From assembly GCF_019059575.1 (NCBI RefSeq), contig NW_024881503.1:682001-746000 (forward strand): a DNA stretch of 64,000 nt, read 5' to 3'. Below are positions 20,319-30,277 of the stretch, in pieces; within the stretch, counting starts at the first letter, position 1; the number at the start of each line of letters is the position of its first letter. The notes beneath the pieces are model-generated. The model saw only the letters and a program-made list of their open reading frames with translations, was not told the origin of the DNA and searched no databases. This DNA is from Amphibalanus amphitrite (taxonomy: Eukaryota; Arthropoda; Thecostraca; Balanomorpha; Balanidae). The position numbers and the translations under genes are program-made.

Positions 20319-23300
20319 ATTTTGGCGATCAGACGAAGCCTTGAGGGACTTTAGACGCGCCCCGTCCTTTGAGGGACGATTAAGGGATGAGGGATAGGAG
20401 CCATAAGTCTGGAATCCTCGACTGAGGTTAGATATTGACCCGCGAAATCGATTGCGACCATGATTTTGGCGATCAGACGAAGCCTTGGGGCACTTTTGAC
20501 GCGCCCCATCATTAAAGGGACGATTAAGGGATGAAGGATAGGAGGCACAGGTCTGGAACCTTCGACTGAGGTTAGATATTGACCCGAGGAATCGATTGCG
20601 ACCATTATTTTGGCGATCAGACGAAGCCTTGGGGCACTTTTGACGCGCCCCGTCCTTTAAGGGAGGATTAAGGGATGAAGGATAGGAGGCACAGGTCTGG
20701 AACCTTCGACTGAGGTTAGATATTGACCCGAGGAATCGATTGCGACCATTATTTTGGCGATCAGACGAAGCCTTGGGTTACTTTTGACGCGCCCCGTCCT
20801 TTAAGGGAGGATTAAGGGATGAAGGATAGGAGGCACAGGTCTGGAACCTTCGACTGAGGTTAGATATTGACCCGAGGAATCGTTTGCGACCATTATTTTG
20901 GCGATCAGACGAAGCCTTGGGGCACTTTTGACGCGCCCCGTCCTTTAAGGGAGGATTAAGGAATGAAGGATAGGAGGCACAGGTCTGGAACCTTCGACTG
21001 AGGTTAGATATTGACACGAGGAATCGATTGCGACCATTATTCTGGCGATCAGACGAAGCCTTGGGGCACTTTTGACGCGCCCCGTCCTTTAAGGGAGGAT
21101 TAAGGGATGAAGGATAGGAGGCACAGGTCTGGAACCTTCGACTGAGGTTAGATATTGACCCGAGGAATCGATTGCGACCATTATTTTGGCGATCAGACGA
21201 AGCCTTGGGGCACTTTTGACGCGCCCAGTCCTTTATGGGAGGATTAAGGGATGAAGGATAGGAGGCACAGGTCTGGAACCTTCGACTGAGGTTAGATATT
21301 GACCTGAGGATTCGATTGCGACCATTATTTTGGCGATCAGACGAAGCCTTGGGGCACTTTTGACGCGCCCCGTCCTTTAAGGGAGGATTAAGGGATGAAG
21401 GATAGGAGGCACAGGTCTGGAACCTTCGACTGAGGTTAGATATTGACCCGAGGAATCGATTGCGACCTGTATTTTGGCGATCAGACGAAGCCTTGGGGCA
21501 CTTTTGACGCGCCCTGTCCTTTAAGGGAGGATTAAGGAATGAAGGATAGGAGGCACAGGTCTGGAACCTTCGACTGAGGTTAGATATTGACCCGAGGAAT
21601 CGATTGCGACCATTATTTTGGCGATCAGACGAAGCCTTGGGGCACTTTTGACGCGCCCCGTCCTTTAAGGGAGGATTAAGGGATGAAGGATAGGAGGCAC
21701 AGGTCTGGAACCTTCGACTGAGGTTAGATATTGACCCGAGGAATCGATTGCGACCATTATTTTGGCGATCAGATGAAGCCTTGGGGCACTTTTGACGCGC
21801 CCCGTCCTTAAAGGGACGATTAAGGGATGAAGGATAGGAGCCACAGGTCTGAAAACTTCGACTGAGGCTAGATATTGACCCGAAGAATCGATTGCAACCA
21901 TTATTTTGGCGATCAGACGAAGCCTTGGGGCACTTTTGACGCGCCCAGTCCTTTAAGGGAGGATTAAGGGATGAAGGATAGGAGGCACAGGTCTGGAACC
22001 TTCGACTGAGGTTAGATATTGACCCGAGGAATCGATTGCGACCATTATTTTGGCGATCAGACGAAGCCTTGGGGCACTTTTGACGCGCCCCGTCCTTTAA
22101 GGGAGGATTAAGGGATGAAGGATAGGAGGCACAGGTCTGAAACCTTCGACTGAGGTTAGATATTGACACGAGGAATCGATTGCGACCATTGTTTTAGCGA
22201 TCAGACGAAGCCTTGGGGCACTTTTGACGCGCCCCGTCCTTTAAGGGAGGATTAAGGGATGAAGGATAGGAGGCACAGGTCTGGAACCTTCGACTGAGGT
22301 TAGATATATAACCGAGGAATCGATTGCGACCATTATTTTGGCGATCAGACGAAGCCTTGGGGCACTTTTGACGCGCCCCGTCCTTTAAGGGAGGATTAAG
22401 GGATGAAGAATAGGAGGCACAGGTCTGGAACCTTCGACTGAGGTTAGATATTGACCCGAGGAATCGATTGCGACCATTATTTTGGCGATCAGACGAAGCC
22501 TTGGGGCACTTTTGACGCGCCCCGTCCTTTAAGGGAGGATTAAGGGATGAAGGATAGGAGGCACAGGTCTGGAACCTTCAACTGAGGTTAGATATTGACC
22601 CGAGGAATCGATTGCGACCATTATTTTGGCGATCAGACGAAGCCTTGGGGCACTTTTGACGCGCCCCGTCCTTTAAGGGAGGATTAAGGGATGAAGGATA
22701 GGAGGCACAGGTCTGGAACCTTCGACTGAGGTTAGATATTGACCCGAGAAATCGATTGCGACCATTATTTTGGCGATCAGACGAAGCCTTGGGGCACTTT
22801 TGACGCGCCCCGTCCTTTAAGGGAGGATTAAGGGATGAAGGATAGGAGGCACAGGTCTGGAACCCTCGACTGAGATTAGATATTGACCCGAGGAATCGAT
22901 TGCGACCATTATTTTGGCGATCAGACGAAGCCTTGGGGCACTTTTGACGCGCCCCGTCCTTTAAGGGAGGATTAAGGGATGAAGGATAGGAGGCACAGGT
23001 CTGGAACCTACGACTGAGGTTAGATATTGACACGAGGAATCGATTGCGACCATTATTTTGGCCATCAGACGAAGCCTTGGGGCACTTTTGACGCGCCCCG
23101 TCCTTTAAGGGAGTTTTAAGGTATGAAGGATAGGAGGCACAGGTCTGGAACCTTCGACTGAGGTTAGATATTGACCCGAGAAATCGATTGCGACCATTAT
23201 TTTGGCGATCAGACGAAGCCTTGGGGCACTTTTGACGCGCCCCGTCCTTTAAGGGAGGATTAAGGGATGAAGGATAGGAGGCACAGGTCTGGAACCTTCG

Positions 23301-23680
23301 ACTGAGGTTAGATATTGACCCGAGGAATCGATTGCGACCATTATTTTGGCGATCAGACGAAGCCTTGGGGCACTTTTGACGCGCCCCGTCCTTTAAGGGA
23401 GGATTAAGGGATGAAGGATAGGAGGCACAGGTATAAAACCTTCGACTGAGGTTAGATATTGACCCGAGGAATCGATTGCGACCATTATTTTGGCGATCAG
23501 ACGAAGCCTTGGGGCACTTTTGACGCGCCCCGTCCTTTAAGGGAGGATTAAGGGATGAAGGATAGGAGGCACAGGTCTGGAACCTTCGACTGAGGTTAGA
23601 TATTGACCCGAGGAATCGATTGCGACCATTATTTTGGCGATCAGACGAAGCCTTGGGGCACTTTTGACGCGCCCCGTCCT
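20319..23680 (-). repeat. 144-bp satellite, right array (~23 copies, inverted)
   Basis: The same 144-bp unit in reverse orientation, ending at the inverse of GGACGGGGCG at 23671-23680. Units nearest the centre (20319-20520) and one near 21780-21900 are the most diverged. Confidence 0.95.
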
Positions 23681-23836
23681 TTAAGGGACAATTAAGGGAT
23701 GAAGGAAGGGAGCTAGGGCAAAATAAATGTCATATTCTTGCTCCCCGTCCCCCAATTGACCTGCTAGGAGTTTTTGAAGCGATTCTGAATCCGACGCTGT
23801 ATTCGTTGCTGTTGCTGACGCTAACTTCACGGACAT
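23681..23836 (-). other. 51-codon ORF in right flank of the palindrome
   Basis: Inverted counterpart of the ORF at 17364-17519, with the same start and stop. An upstream in-frame extension to 23911 exists here only and is not supported by the left copy. Confidence 0.3.
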
Positions 23837-24387
23837 TTGTAAATTTACAATAGAAACATAGAATAGCTTCAAACGGGCTTGTATTAAAATAAAACATAGA
23901 TAAAAGCTCAAGACGTCATTGAAATGTTATTTTTTTCAAAATAGCTGAAACTGAGCAGCCTTTGTTTAGTGTTCACTTTATGATCACTCATACGGCCTTG
24001 GATCACTCTGCCGAATTTGCCATATATGGAAGCTAGACGCCAGCAAATATCGGCATCTCGTTGGTGATTAGCGTCACCAATGATAGCGTCACCAATGAAA
24101 AGCCAAGAAACTGCAGCATGCTGTTAAAAGTTTACCTCGAACGAACAGCACGGGTATTTACTGGGTATTTGCGGCGCGGCTTATCGACGAAAAAAGAGAG
24201 TGGAAGGGGGGCTGCAGTGTGTTTTCCATCGAAAATTTCATGTAAACCATTTTTGTGGTGTTTGAACTTTTATCATCATCAGTTTGCAATATTTGTGCTG
24301 TTATTTGGTCGTTGTAAGAGACAGTTGTGAGACGTTTTGAGCCCTGTATGGCTTATGGGGCGGTAAAAGCCCAAATACCTTAGACCG
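23837..24387. other. spacer, no gene recognised
   Basis: AT-rich sequence. A short motif (GCGTCACCAATGA) is repeated at 24070-24100. An 89-codon frame at 24061-24330 has no recognisable domain. Confidence 0.3.
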
Positions 24388-24389
24388 TA

Positions 24390-24819
24390 CTGCAGTTAGC
24401 TTATTTTAAGTTTGCCCCTCACTGTTAACGTCTCTTTCAGTTTCAAAACAGCAAGAGAATTGCTAGCTGAATTACTGAGAAAACTGGTTGGTGCACATTG
24501 TATTGGAGATATGAATAATATTTTCAAAATAAGTTTTGAACACTGATGATGTAACGTTAATGTTAAATGCTGTGCAATTTATTAATTAGTTCAGAAATAA
24601 TTCCTGAGAAGTCGTCTTTCACTGTGGAGTTGTAGGTATGGGCAAATACGAGCTATGAGTGTGAAATGATAAACAAATTTGATGAAATTGATCATCTGTG
24701 AAATCTGGTGAAATCAATATGCGCCAACCAGCTTCCTCAGTAACTCAGCTAGCAATTCTCATGCGGTGTTCAAAAAGACGTTTACAGTGAGGGGCAAACT
24801 TAAAATAAATGAACTATAG
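24390..24819. mobile_element. TA-flanked MITE with ~110-bp inverted repeats, 430 bp
   Basis: TA lies at both ends (24388-24389 and 24820-24821). The two ends are inverted copies through CTTATTTTAAGTTTGCCCC and TTGCTAGCTGA...CTGGTTGG. Only about 200 bp of unique sequence is left between the arms. TA duplication suggests a Tc1/mariner-type derivative; the terminal bases are not a standard CAGT, so the class is tentative. Confidence 0.7.
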
Positions 24820-24928
24820 TATAATTACATCAAAACTGTTTCCAAAACAGGTTAACAGGAGCATCTTGGCTTGAATCTTTTTCTAAAAAAAAAGTTGTTA
24901 TTGCAGTTGTTAAAAAAAGATCTCTGCA

Positions 24929-25209
24929 CAGTGCACACTGGTGAATCCAGAAAGGCACTCCTGGATGCTGTGGAGACATAGGTACCCCAAACTAGTTTCT
25001 CCAATTTCCTAAATCTCTGGATCTAGATTTATTACCTACACACTGCTGATCAGTTTACCTAACACAAACCAAACTTTTTGTAATAAAAGTTGTTTATCTT
25101 GTACTATATAAAGCTGCAAATTTTTGTCAATTTTGGATGTCATGAGGCATGAGGGGCATTTTCTCCAAATGTCCCCCTGGCCCCTTCCCTGCATTTGCCA
25201 GTGTCTCAG
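24929..25209. mobile_element. hAT-type MITE, 281 bp, 8-bp target duplication
   Basis: The exact 8-bp direct repeat TCTCTGCA flanks it (24921-24928 and 25210-25217). The ends are CAGTGCACACTGG and CCAGTGTCTCAG, imperfect inverted repeats sharing CACTGG. Eight-base duplications with CAGTG-like ends are typical of hAT transposons. It is non-coding, with G- and C-rich subterminal stretches. Confidence 0.7.
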
Positions 25210-25288
25210 TCTCTGCATGTGGTTATTATTTAATGGCTGTTAGCTAGCATCAGCAAAGAAGAACACTGGATGATGTTAATGAGAGTTA

Positions 25289-25449
25289 GTGTCATGCGGG
25301 CAGCTGATGTAGATAGCGCAGGTGTAGTTACCTACCACCTACCTTGGTTGTTTTCTCTTTTTTTGGCGGAAACACGGTCTCGACTTCCCCTTCTCGCTCG
25401 CTCAGGTGTCTGTGTCTGCCGATTCCTTCTTGCCTAGCTGAAAGACACC
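25289..25449 (-). repeat. split direct repeat B2 (161 bp)
   Basis: It matches 25873-26033 at an offset of 584 bp, with one difference noted (CCTAG versus CGTAG near its end). It forms the 3' end of the retrotransposon. Confidence 0.9.
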
Positions 25450-25512
25450 GAGCGGAGGGGAAGGAGACTGGGGAAGGAATGTGGTGATGGTGGGGTGGTG
25501 GGCGGGTCTGTT

Positions 25513-25872
25513 AGGATCCTAGGTTTTTTCTCTCGCTGATGCCGGTGTGCAGGAACTCTTTCGGCGTCGGAAAACTATGGTGATGTTTTCCAGCGTTGCC
25601 TTTCTTTCACGGATTTTGTTTTTTGTTGGATTTGCTACTCACATATTTATTATACCTAATAATTCCATTGTCGTTGTAACATGCTTGGTGAGGGCAAAAC
25701 ATTGGCATTATTTCCTTTCCCATTAATATTAAAGTATTGCCTGATTATCTCGTCTAGTGCTGCCATCTGTCGAATGTTGTTCTCCCTAGCTGTTCATCAA
25801 CCTAGGGGTCGCCGCAGTCTGCCCTTTCACTAATGTCCCGTGATTTTCGCCGGCGCTAATACGGTCCCATTA
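25513..25872 (-). repeat. split direct repeat A2 (360 bp)
   Basis: It matches 32929-33288 over its full length from AGGATCCTAGG to GGTCCCATTA. It directly abuts B1 at 25872/25873. Confidence 0.92.
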
Positions 25873-26033
25873 GTGTCATGCGGGCAGCTGATGTAGATAG
25901 CGCAGGTGTAGTTACCTACCACCTACCTTGGTTGTTTTCTCTTTTTTTGGCGGAAACACGGTCTCGACTTCCCCTTCTCGCTCGCTCAGGTGTCTGTGTC
26001 TGCCGATTCCTTCTTGCGTAGCTGAAAGACACC
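25873..26033 (-). repeat. split direct repeat B1 (161 bp)
   Basis: Second copy of the 25289-25449 repeat. It lies 79 bp past the recombinase stop codon side of the element and is joined directly to A2. Confidence 0.9.
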
Positions 26034-26112
26034 AAAGGACCGCCAAAAGCAAGACGGAGTATGACGGCCAATGTATTTCTGGGCGGGGCAAGGAAGTATC
26101 TAGCCCGTAAGG

Positions 26113-27084
26113 CTATCGTCCGGAGGTCGCATTCACAGCGAGGCAGGCACGCCAGACGTCGCGGCGCGGGCCCTGGATGTATCGCACATGCGACGAGCCC
26201 TGCCAGCGGCCCGACGCCCTGATGGTGTTGTCGGTGGCCCCCGCGGCGGCGGCGGCAGTGGCGAAACCGATGCGGAGGCTGTGAGTGGAGAATCTCCCAG
26301 CGGGCGACGGCAGGTAGCGCCGGAAGACACCGTTCAGCCAGGGGATGGTGGCATAGGAGCCTGATTCCAGGACAAAGAGCGGCACGTGGCCAGGGAGATG
26401 CGAGGTCGAGGCGAGGTAGGCACGCATGGCACGGAGGGGACAGGCGGGGCCCTCCAGGCGCGGCAACGTGATGTCGGCTCCGCGACCGGTCTGATCGGTT
26501 TTTGACGCCGGCAGGTGCAGGGTGAGGGAGTCAGTCTTCAGGGTCACATGTTGTCTGAGGCAGGTGCGGCGGCGGGAGTAGCGCGCCGTCCCCGGGGCAA
26601 GGTACTCGCTGCCCCGGAGAGCGCCGAAAAAACCCAAGGTGACGGCCGCCCAGGCAGCCCGGCGGTCGGTGGCTGGCAGCGGTTCTCGCCGAAGGCGACG
26701 ACGAAGCCGTAGCAGAAGGGGGACGGTGATGGGGAGACGGGAGGGTCGTGGGGGGCGGGGAGACTTGGCCACGGCGCGCAGAGCCAGGCGGATGCGCTCC
26801 GTCCTGCCGTGCCACGGCTGCCCCTTGGCGATGTGCCAATGGCGGAGGCCGGCCAGATGGGCAGAGACCGTGGTGTGGGAGGCACCGGTGAGACTCATAT
26901 GGGCGATGTAGCGTAGCACTGTGCGCTCGGTGGCGGGCAGGGGGCGGAGCGCATGCGCGGCGCAGAAACGGCGGAAGGCGGTAGTAGCCCGGCGGTAGAC
27001 GCGCCGGGTGGCCGGAGCGAGTGCCGCGCGCAGGAGGCGCCGTGCCGCCGCGTCTAAATCTGGAAGCCGGAGGCCGTGGTACAC
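26113..27084 (-). CDS. tyrosine recombinase of the Ngaro-like element
   Basis: 323 aa. It belongs to the phage-integrase-like tyrosine recombinase family used by DIRS-order retrotransposons to insert circular DNA. An N-terminal SAM-like core-binding region (15-95) includes ATRRVYRRATTAFRRFC. The catalytic domain shows Arg157 in GALRGSEYL, His268-x-x-Arg271 in THSLRIG, the GRW box (292-294) and the Tyr302 nucleophile in HVRYI. The ORF overlaps the end of the RT ORF by 31 nt in another frame, so it is probably expressed by reinitiation or frameshifting. Arg/Ala-rich composition follows the GC-rich element. No disruption is visible. Confidence 0.92.
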   Translation of the reverse strand: MYHGLRLPDLDAAARRLLRAALAPATRRVYRRATTAFRRFCAAHALRPLPATERTVLRYIAHMSLTGASHTTVSAHLAGLRHWHIAKGQPWHGRTERIRLALRAVAKSPRPPRPSRLPITVPLLLRLRRRLRREPLPATDRRAAWAAVTLGFFGALRGSEYLAPGTARYSRRRTCLRQHVTLKTDSLTLHLPASKTDQTGRGADITLPRLEGPACPLRAMRAYLASTSHLPGHVPLFVLESGSYATIPWLNGVFRRYLPSPAGRFSTHSLRIGFATAAAAAGATDNTIRASGRWQGSSHVRYIQGPRRDVWRACLAVNATSGR

Positions 27085-28940
27085 GCCTCCGTCGGGCGCC
27101 CGAGGAACGCCGTGAGGGCCGGCGGAAGCGGAGTGGCCGACGCGGCCGCCGTCGGGTTGATAGCCCGAAACCGGCTGATCTGCAACCGGGAGAGAGCGTC
27201 AGCGGCAGAGTTGTCGATCCCCGGGATGTGCGAGACGCGCAAGGCAAATGAGTGTTGGGCCGCCGTGAACAGTGTCTGCCGGACGAGCGACATGAGGCGG
27301 CGGTCTCGGGACCAGCCCTTTTCCCAGGCGCAGACAACACCCGTGTTGTCGCAGTGCATGAGCACGCTCAGCCCAGTCCAGCGGTGACCCCAGAGGAGGC
27401 ACGCCGCCAGGATGGGGATCATTTCGAGCCAGGAGATGCTGTTGGCCCACGCCTTGGTTGCGGCAGGCCAGGCTTGGGAGAACCAAGCGCCGTCGCAGCA
27501 GCCGCCAAAACCCAGGGTGGAGGCGTCTGTGTACAGGTGGAGGTCTGCAGGGGGTGTCCAGGTGGGGTGTATGAGAGGTGCGGTGCCGTTCCACTCCGGA
27601 AGCACGGACAGCCACCAGTTTATGTCCCGTTTCGTGCCCTGGGTGATGGTGACCCAGTGGTGCGGGCGGCGGACAGTGTGTGCCGTGTCCAGCAGTCGCC
27701 GGAAGAAGCTCCGGCCAGCTGGGATACATTTGGTGGCGTGGACTAGTTTTCCGATGAGACTCAGAAGCTGTCTCTGACGGATTGTACGGGTAGACCGGGT
27801 CTCTCTGAGGAGGGCGATCAGCGCGCGGAGCTTGGCCAGTGGTAGAGAGATGGTCATGTCGGCCGTGTCGAGCACGCAGCCCAGGAGTTCCATACGGGTG
27901 GAGGGAGGGCTGCACTTTGCTGGGGAGAGTGGGATATCGCAGTGCTCGCAGATGGACAGGAATGTGCGATAGGCGCGCCGACAGGCATCTGTGTCGGCTG
28001 GACCAATGAAAAAGAAATCATCCAGATAGTGGTGCACGTGTTGGTGGCGTGCATGGAACCGTGTGGTCAGTGTGAGGATATCGGCGAGGTCGGTGAAAAG
28101 GCTGCATGCGGACCGCAGCCCGAACGGCAGCCGCACGTCATAATAGAACTGCTCGTTCCATCGGAAGCCGAGCAGCCACCGCTGAGTGGGGTGGACCGGG
28201 ATGAGACGGAAGGCGTGCTGGAGGTCTGCCTTTGCGAGCAGTGTTTTGTTTGGGCCGAGGGAAAAGATGTGAAGAATGGCCTGGTCTATGGTTGTGTATT
28301 GGACAGTGAACTCGGACCGGTCAATGTGGGAGTTGACACTGTGGCCGTCCGGCTGTGAAAGATCAAGTATGAGGCGGATAGACCCGTCCGGCTTCTCTCT
28401 GGCCCCCAGGGGGTTGCAGTGGAACGGGGTCATGGGTGGCTGTTTGAAAGGGCCAACGGTGTGGCCGCGGGCCACTTCGGTCCGTATGGCGGCCGTTACG
28501 GCGTCCGGCCGAGCACGGGCAGACGCGTTATTGGGACGTGAAGAGGACTGAGCTGGTCCGGTGTAGCCAATGTCGGCACCGTGTTCGAGGCGGTGCAGGA
28601 CAGTGTGTAGGAGGTCGGGCGGTGCGGCCGGGTTGGCCAGGCGTCGTAGGGCCGAGACATCAATGGGGGTGGAGGGGGGAGGGGCCCCGCCCGGGTCGAC
28701 TACGGGGCCACCACGGTGGGACGCTCGGGCTCTCACCGGTTCGGGTGTTAATGCCCACGAGGGCGCTGGGGCCGGCCTCGCTGGGTTGTCATGGTCAGCA
28801 TAGCTGGAGCCTGTCGGGGCAGGCCCGGCACCGAGGACGGGCATTGGCGCGCTGGGTGGGGGCCCCTGCACATCCTGCAGACGTGCTGCCTCCAGCAGGT
28901 GCCTCCGCCCGCGCAGCGCCCGTTGTTGAAACGGAGGCAC
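27054..28940 (-). CDS. reverse transcriptase-RNase H of the Ngaro-like element
   Basis: 628 aa. It copies the element RNA into DNA and removes the RNA strand. A Pro/Ala-rich N-terminus (1-100) leads to the RT domain (about 150-400), with KPDGSIRLILDLS (183-195), Asp239 in AKADLQHAF, LPFGLRSA (271-278) and YLDD (305-308). RNase H follows (about 465-585), with Asp472 in YTDAS, Glu506 in WLEM, Asp531 in HCDNTG and Asp576 in IPGIDNSAADALSR. All catalytic acids are present. The ORF overlaps the Gag-like ORF by 193 nt in a different frame. The ATG at 28940 lies inside the Gag zinc-finger coding region, so translation may instead follow a frameshift. Confidence 0.95.
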   Translation of the reverse strand: MPPFQQRALRGRRHLLEAARLQDVQGPPPSAPMPVLGAGPAPTGSSYADHDNPARPAPAPSWALTPEPVRARASHRGGPVVDPGGAPPPSTPIDVSALRRLANPAAPPDLLHTVLHRLEHGADIGYTGPAQSSSRPNNASARARPDAVTAAIRTEVARGHTVGPFKQPPMTPFHCNPLGAREKPDGSIRLILDLSQPDGHSVNSHIDRSEFTVQYTTIDQAILHIFSLGPNKTLLAKADLQHAFRLIPVHPTQRWLLGFRWNEQFYYDVRLPFGLRSACSLFTDLADILTLTTRFHARHQHVHHYLDDFFFIGPADTDACRRAYRTFLSICEHCDIPLSPAKCSPPSTRMELLGCVLDTADMTISLPLAKLRALIALLRETRSTRTIRQRQLLSLIGKLVHATKCIPAGRSFFRRLLDTAHTVRRPHHWVTITQGTKRDINWWLSVLPEWNGTAPLIHPTWTPPADLHLYTDASTLGFGGCCDGAWFSQAWPAATKAWANSISWLEMIPILAACLLWGHRWTGLSVLMHCDNTGVVCAWEKGWSRDRRLMSLVRQTLFTAAQHSFALRVSHIPGIDNSAADALSRLQISRFRAINPTAAASATPLPPALTAFLGRPTEACTTASGFQI

Positions 28941-30127
28941 ACCTCGTTTGGGGGGTCCGCTTGACCTGGACGGGGCGGGGCCATGACCACCGGCGCCACT
29001 GCCACCGGTCTTGTAGCGATGGGCGGTGAGGCGATGAACTGCGCCGCGAGGCCCATGCTGTCGCTGAGGGAGGCGGCATCATGGTAATCATCCCTGTAAG
29101 TCGCGATGTGTGTTCGTGCCCTCTCATCGAGGTCCTTCAGCGCGCTCGTAGTGAGGGACCCAGCCTGCCCCTGGAGCCAAAGCAGATATGTGGTCCATTG
29201 GACGGCCAAGGCAGGGAAGAAGTACGTCCTGTAGGCGGCTATTATCGTTACACCACGGAGGTAGGCGGCGGGACTGAGCGGCGGGTACCTGTGCATCATG
29301 GCTTGCGTGCACTGGCCGTCGGTAGATGGGGCGTGCGGAAAAACTACAGCGTCAACCGAAGCCACTTTGGCGCGATTCGCCAGCGTTTTTAGTGCCGCCG
29401 CGCTGACCGTCGGCAGTTTTAGCCTCCGGGGCGGCGGGGGTTGCCGAGATCTCGTCGGAATGTCGTTCAAGTGGAGGTAGTCCATTTTGTGGCGGTGGCC
29501 CCGGCTGCCGCCTGTCCGCGGGCGCTTAGGACTCCGTTGGTCTGGGCTGCTGGACGACGACGGCTCGCCCGCAGAACGCGAGGGTTCGGAGTCGGACCAT
29601 TCGGAGAGGCCGGAGCTGCTGGGACTGCGTCTCCGTCGGCGGCGGCCGCGGTTCTCAGACGAAGGTGACCGCCTCCGGTGTGGGTGGTCTGCAGGCCGTG
29701 AAGTTTGGCGGAGACTTGCCGGCCCGGCGGTGGCGCGGCCTGCGATGGACGGTCGACGGCTGGGTCTCGGGAAGCAACCGTCCGAACTAACCGAGCTGTC
29801 TGCGTCGGCGGGAGGGCCACGGCTGTCGGTGTCGGCTGCCGTAGCCGGCCTTGACACGAGAGCGGGTTCACTGGCAGTGGCTTGAGGCGGAGGGGGCGCG
29901 GCCGTCTTTCGACCTGGAAGATAAACGGGAAAAGAGAAGTCGCAGTGGTGGCGAAAGGCGAACTGGCTGGGCTGGCGGGCCGAACTAGTTGTGGAGTGAA
30001 CATTTGGGTCTCGGTTACCGCCCAGCCCCAGCGACAGGCCAGGTGCAGGGTTCACTGGCATCTGGTGGCAGCACAACTCAAAGTGTATGGTGGTATTCTG
30101 TAGTTTTCCTAAGTACATGTCAGGCAC
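28748..30127 (-). CDS. Gag-like zinc-finger protein of the Ngaro-like element
   Basis: 459 aa. It is the presumed RNA-binding structural protein. The N-terminal half (60-235) is Ser/Arg/Pro-rich with basic clusters (RGRRRRRRSPS near 160-170), followed by a predicted globular region (245-365). Two zinc-binding motifs lie near the C-terminus: C397-x7-C405-x5-C411-x3-H415 (CCCH type) and C417-x2-C420-x3-H424-x4-C429 (a CCHC knuckle with one residue less than the retroviral spacing). No similarity beyond Gag-like ORF1 of this order is claimed. Its 5' leader to the A1 repeat is 2.8 kb, mostly a minisatellite. Confidence 0.75.
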   Translation of the reverse strand: MPDMYLGKLQNTTIHFELCCHQMPVNPAPGLSLGLGGNRDPNVHSTTSSARQPSQFAFRHHCDFSFPVYLPGRKTAAPPPPQATASEPALVSRPATAADTDSRGPPADADSSVSSDGCFPRPSRRPSIAGRATAGPASLRQTSRPADHPHRRRSPSSENRGRRRRRRSPSSSGLSEWSDSEPSRSAGEPSSSSSPDQRSPKRPRTGGSRGHRHKMDYLHLNDIPTRSRQPPPPRRLKLPTVSAAALKTLANRAKVASVDAVVFPHAPSTDGQCTQAMMHRYPPLSPAAYLRGVTIIAAYRTYFFPALAVQWTTYLLWLQGQAGSLTTSALKDLDERARTHIATYRDDYHDAASLSDSMGLAAQFIASPPIATRPVAVAPVVMAPPRPGQADPPNEVCLRFNNGRCAGGGTCWRQHVCRMCRGPHPARQCPSSVPGLPRQAPAMLTMTTQRGRPQRPRGH

Positions 30128-30277
30128 TGGTACTTACACTAAAGGATGAGTAACGTGCCACCCCACTGAGGGTGTTAATTGTGGAGCGCCGAACGGAGTT
30201 TTTTGGCGAGAGCCAGACTGTGAGATCACAGTGAACGGTAGTTAATGGTCACGAGAGCCGTAGGTGACCAGGTGGGT

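Larger units (their letters stand above)
17364..23836. repeat. giant inverted satellite palindrome (foldback-like), 6.5 kb
   Basis: A left arm of about 19 units and a right arm of about 23 inverted units of one 144-bp satellite meet at an 18-bp spacer (20301-20318). Both outer ends carry the same 156-bp segment (17364-17519 and 23681-23836), which I read as identical in inverted orientation. The layout resembles foldback elements, whose long inverted repeats consist of tandem subrepeats. No target duplication or transposase was found, so mobility is only inferred. Open frames of 271 and 463 codons inside it exist because 144 is divisible by 3. Confidence 0.9.

Noticed and set aside
17521-23680. 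CRISPR-like array
   Set aside because: The whole 144-bp unit is repeated without variable spacers, in an animal genome; it is a satellite.
26531-27340. 269-codon frame overlapping the retrotransposon recombinase and RT ends
   Set aside because: Out-of-frame shadow of two ORFs with intact catalytic motifs; its translation is Arg/Pro-rich without motifs.
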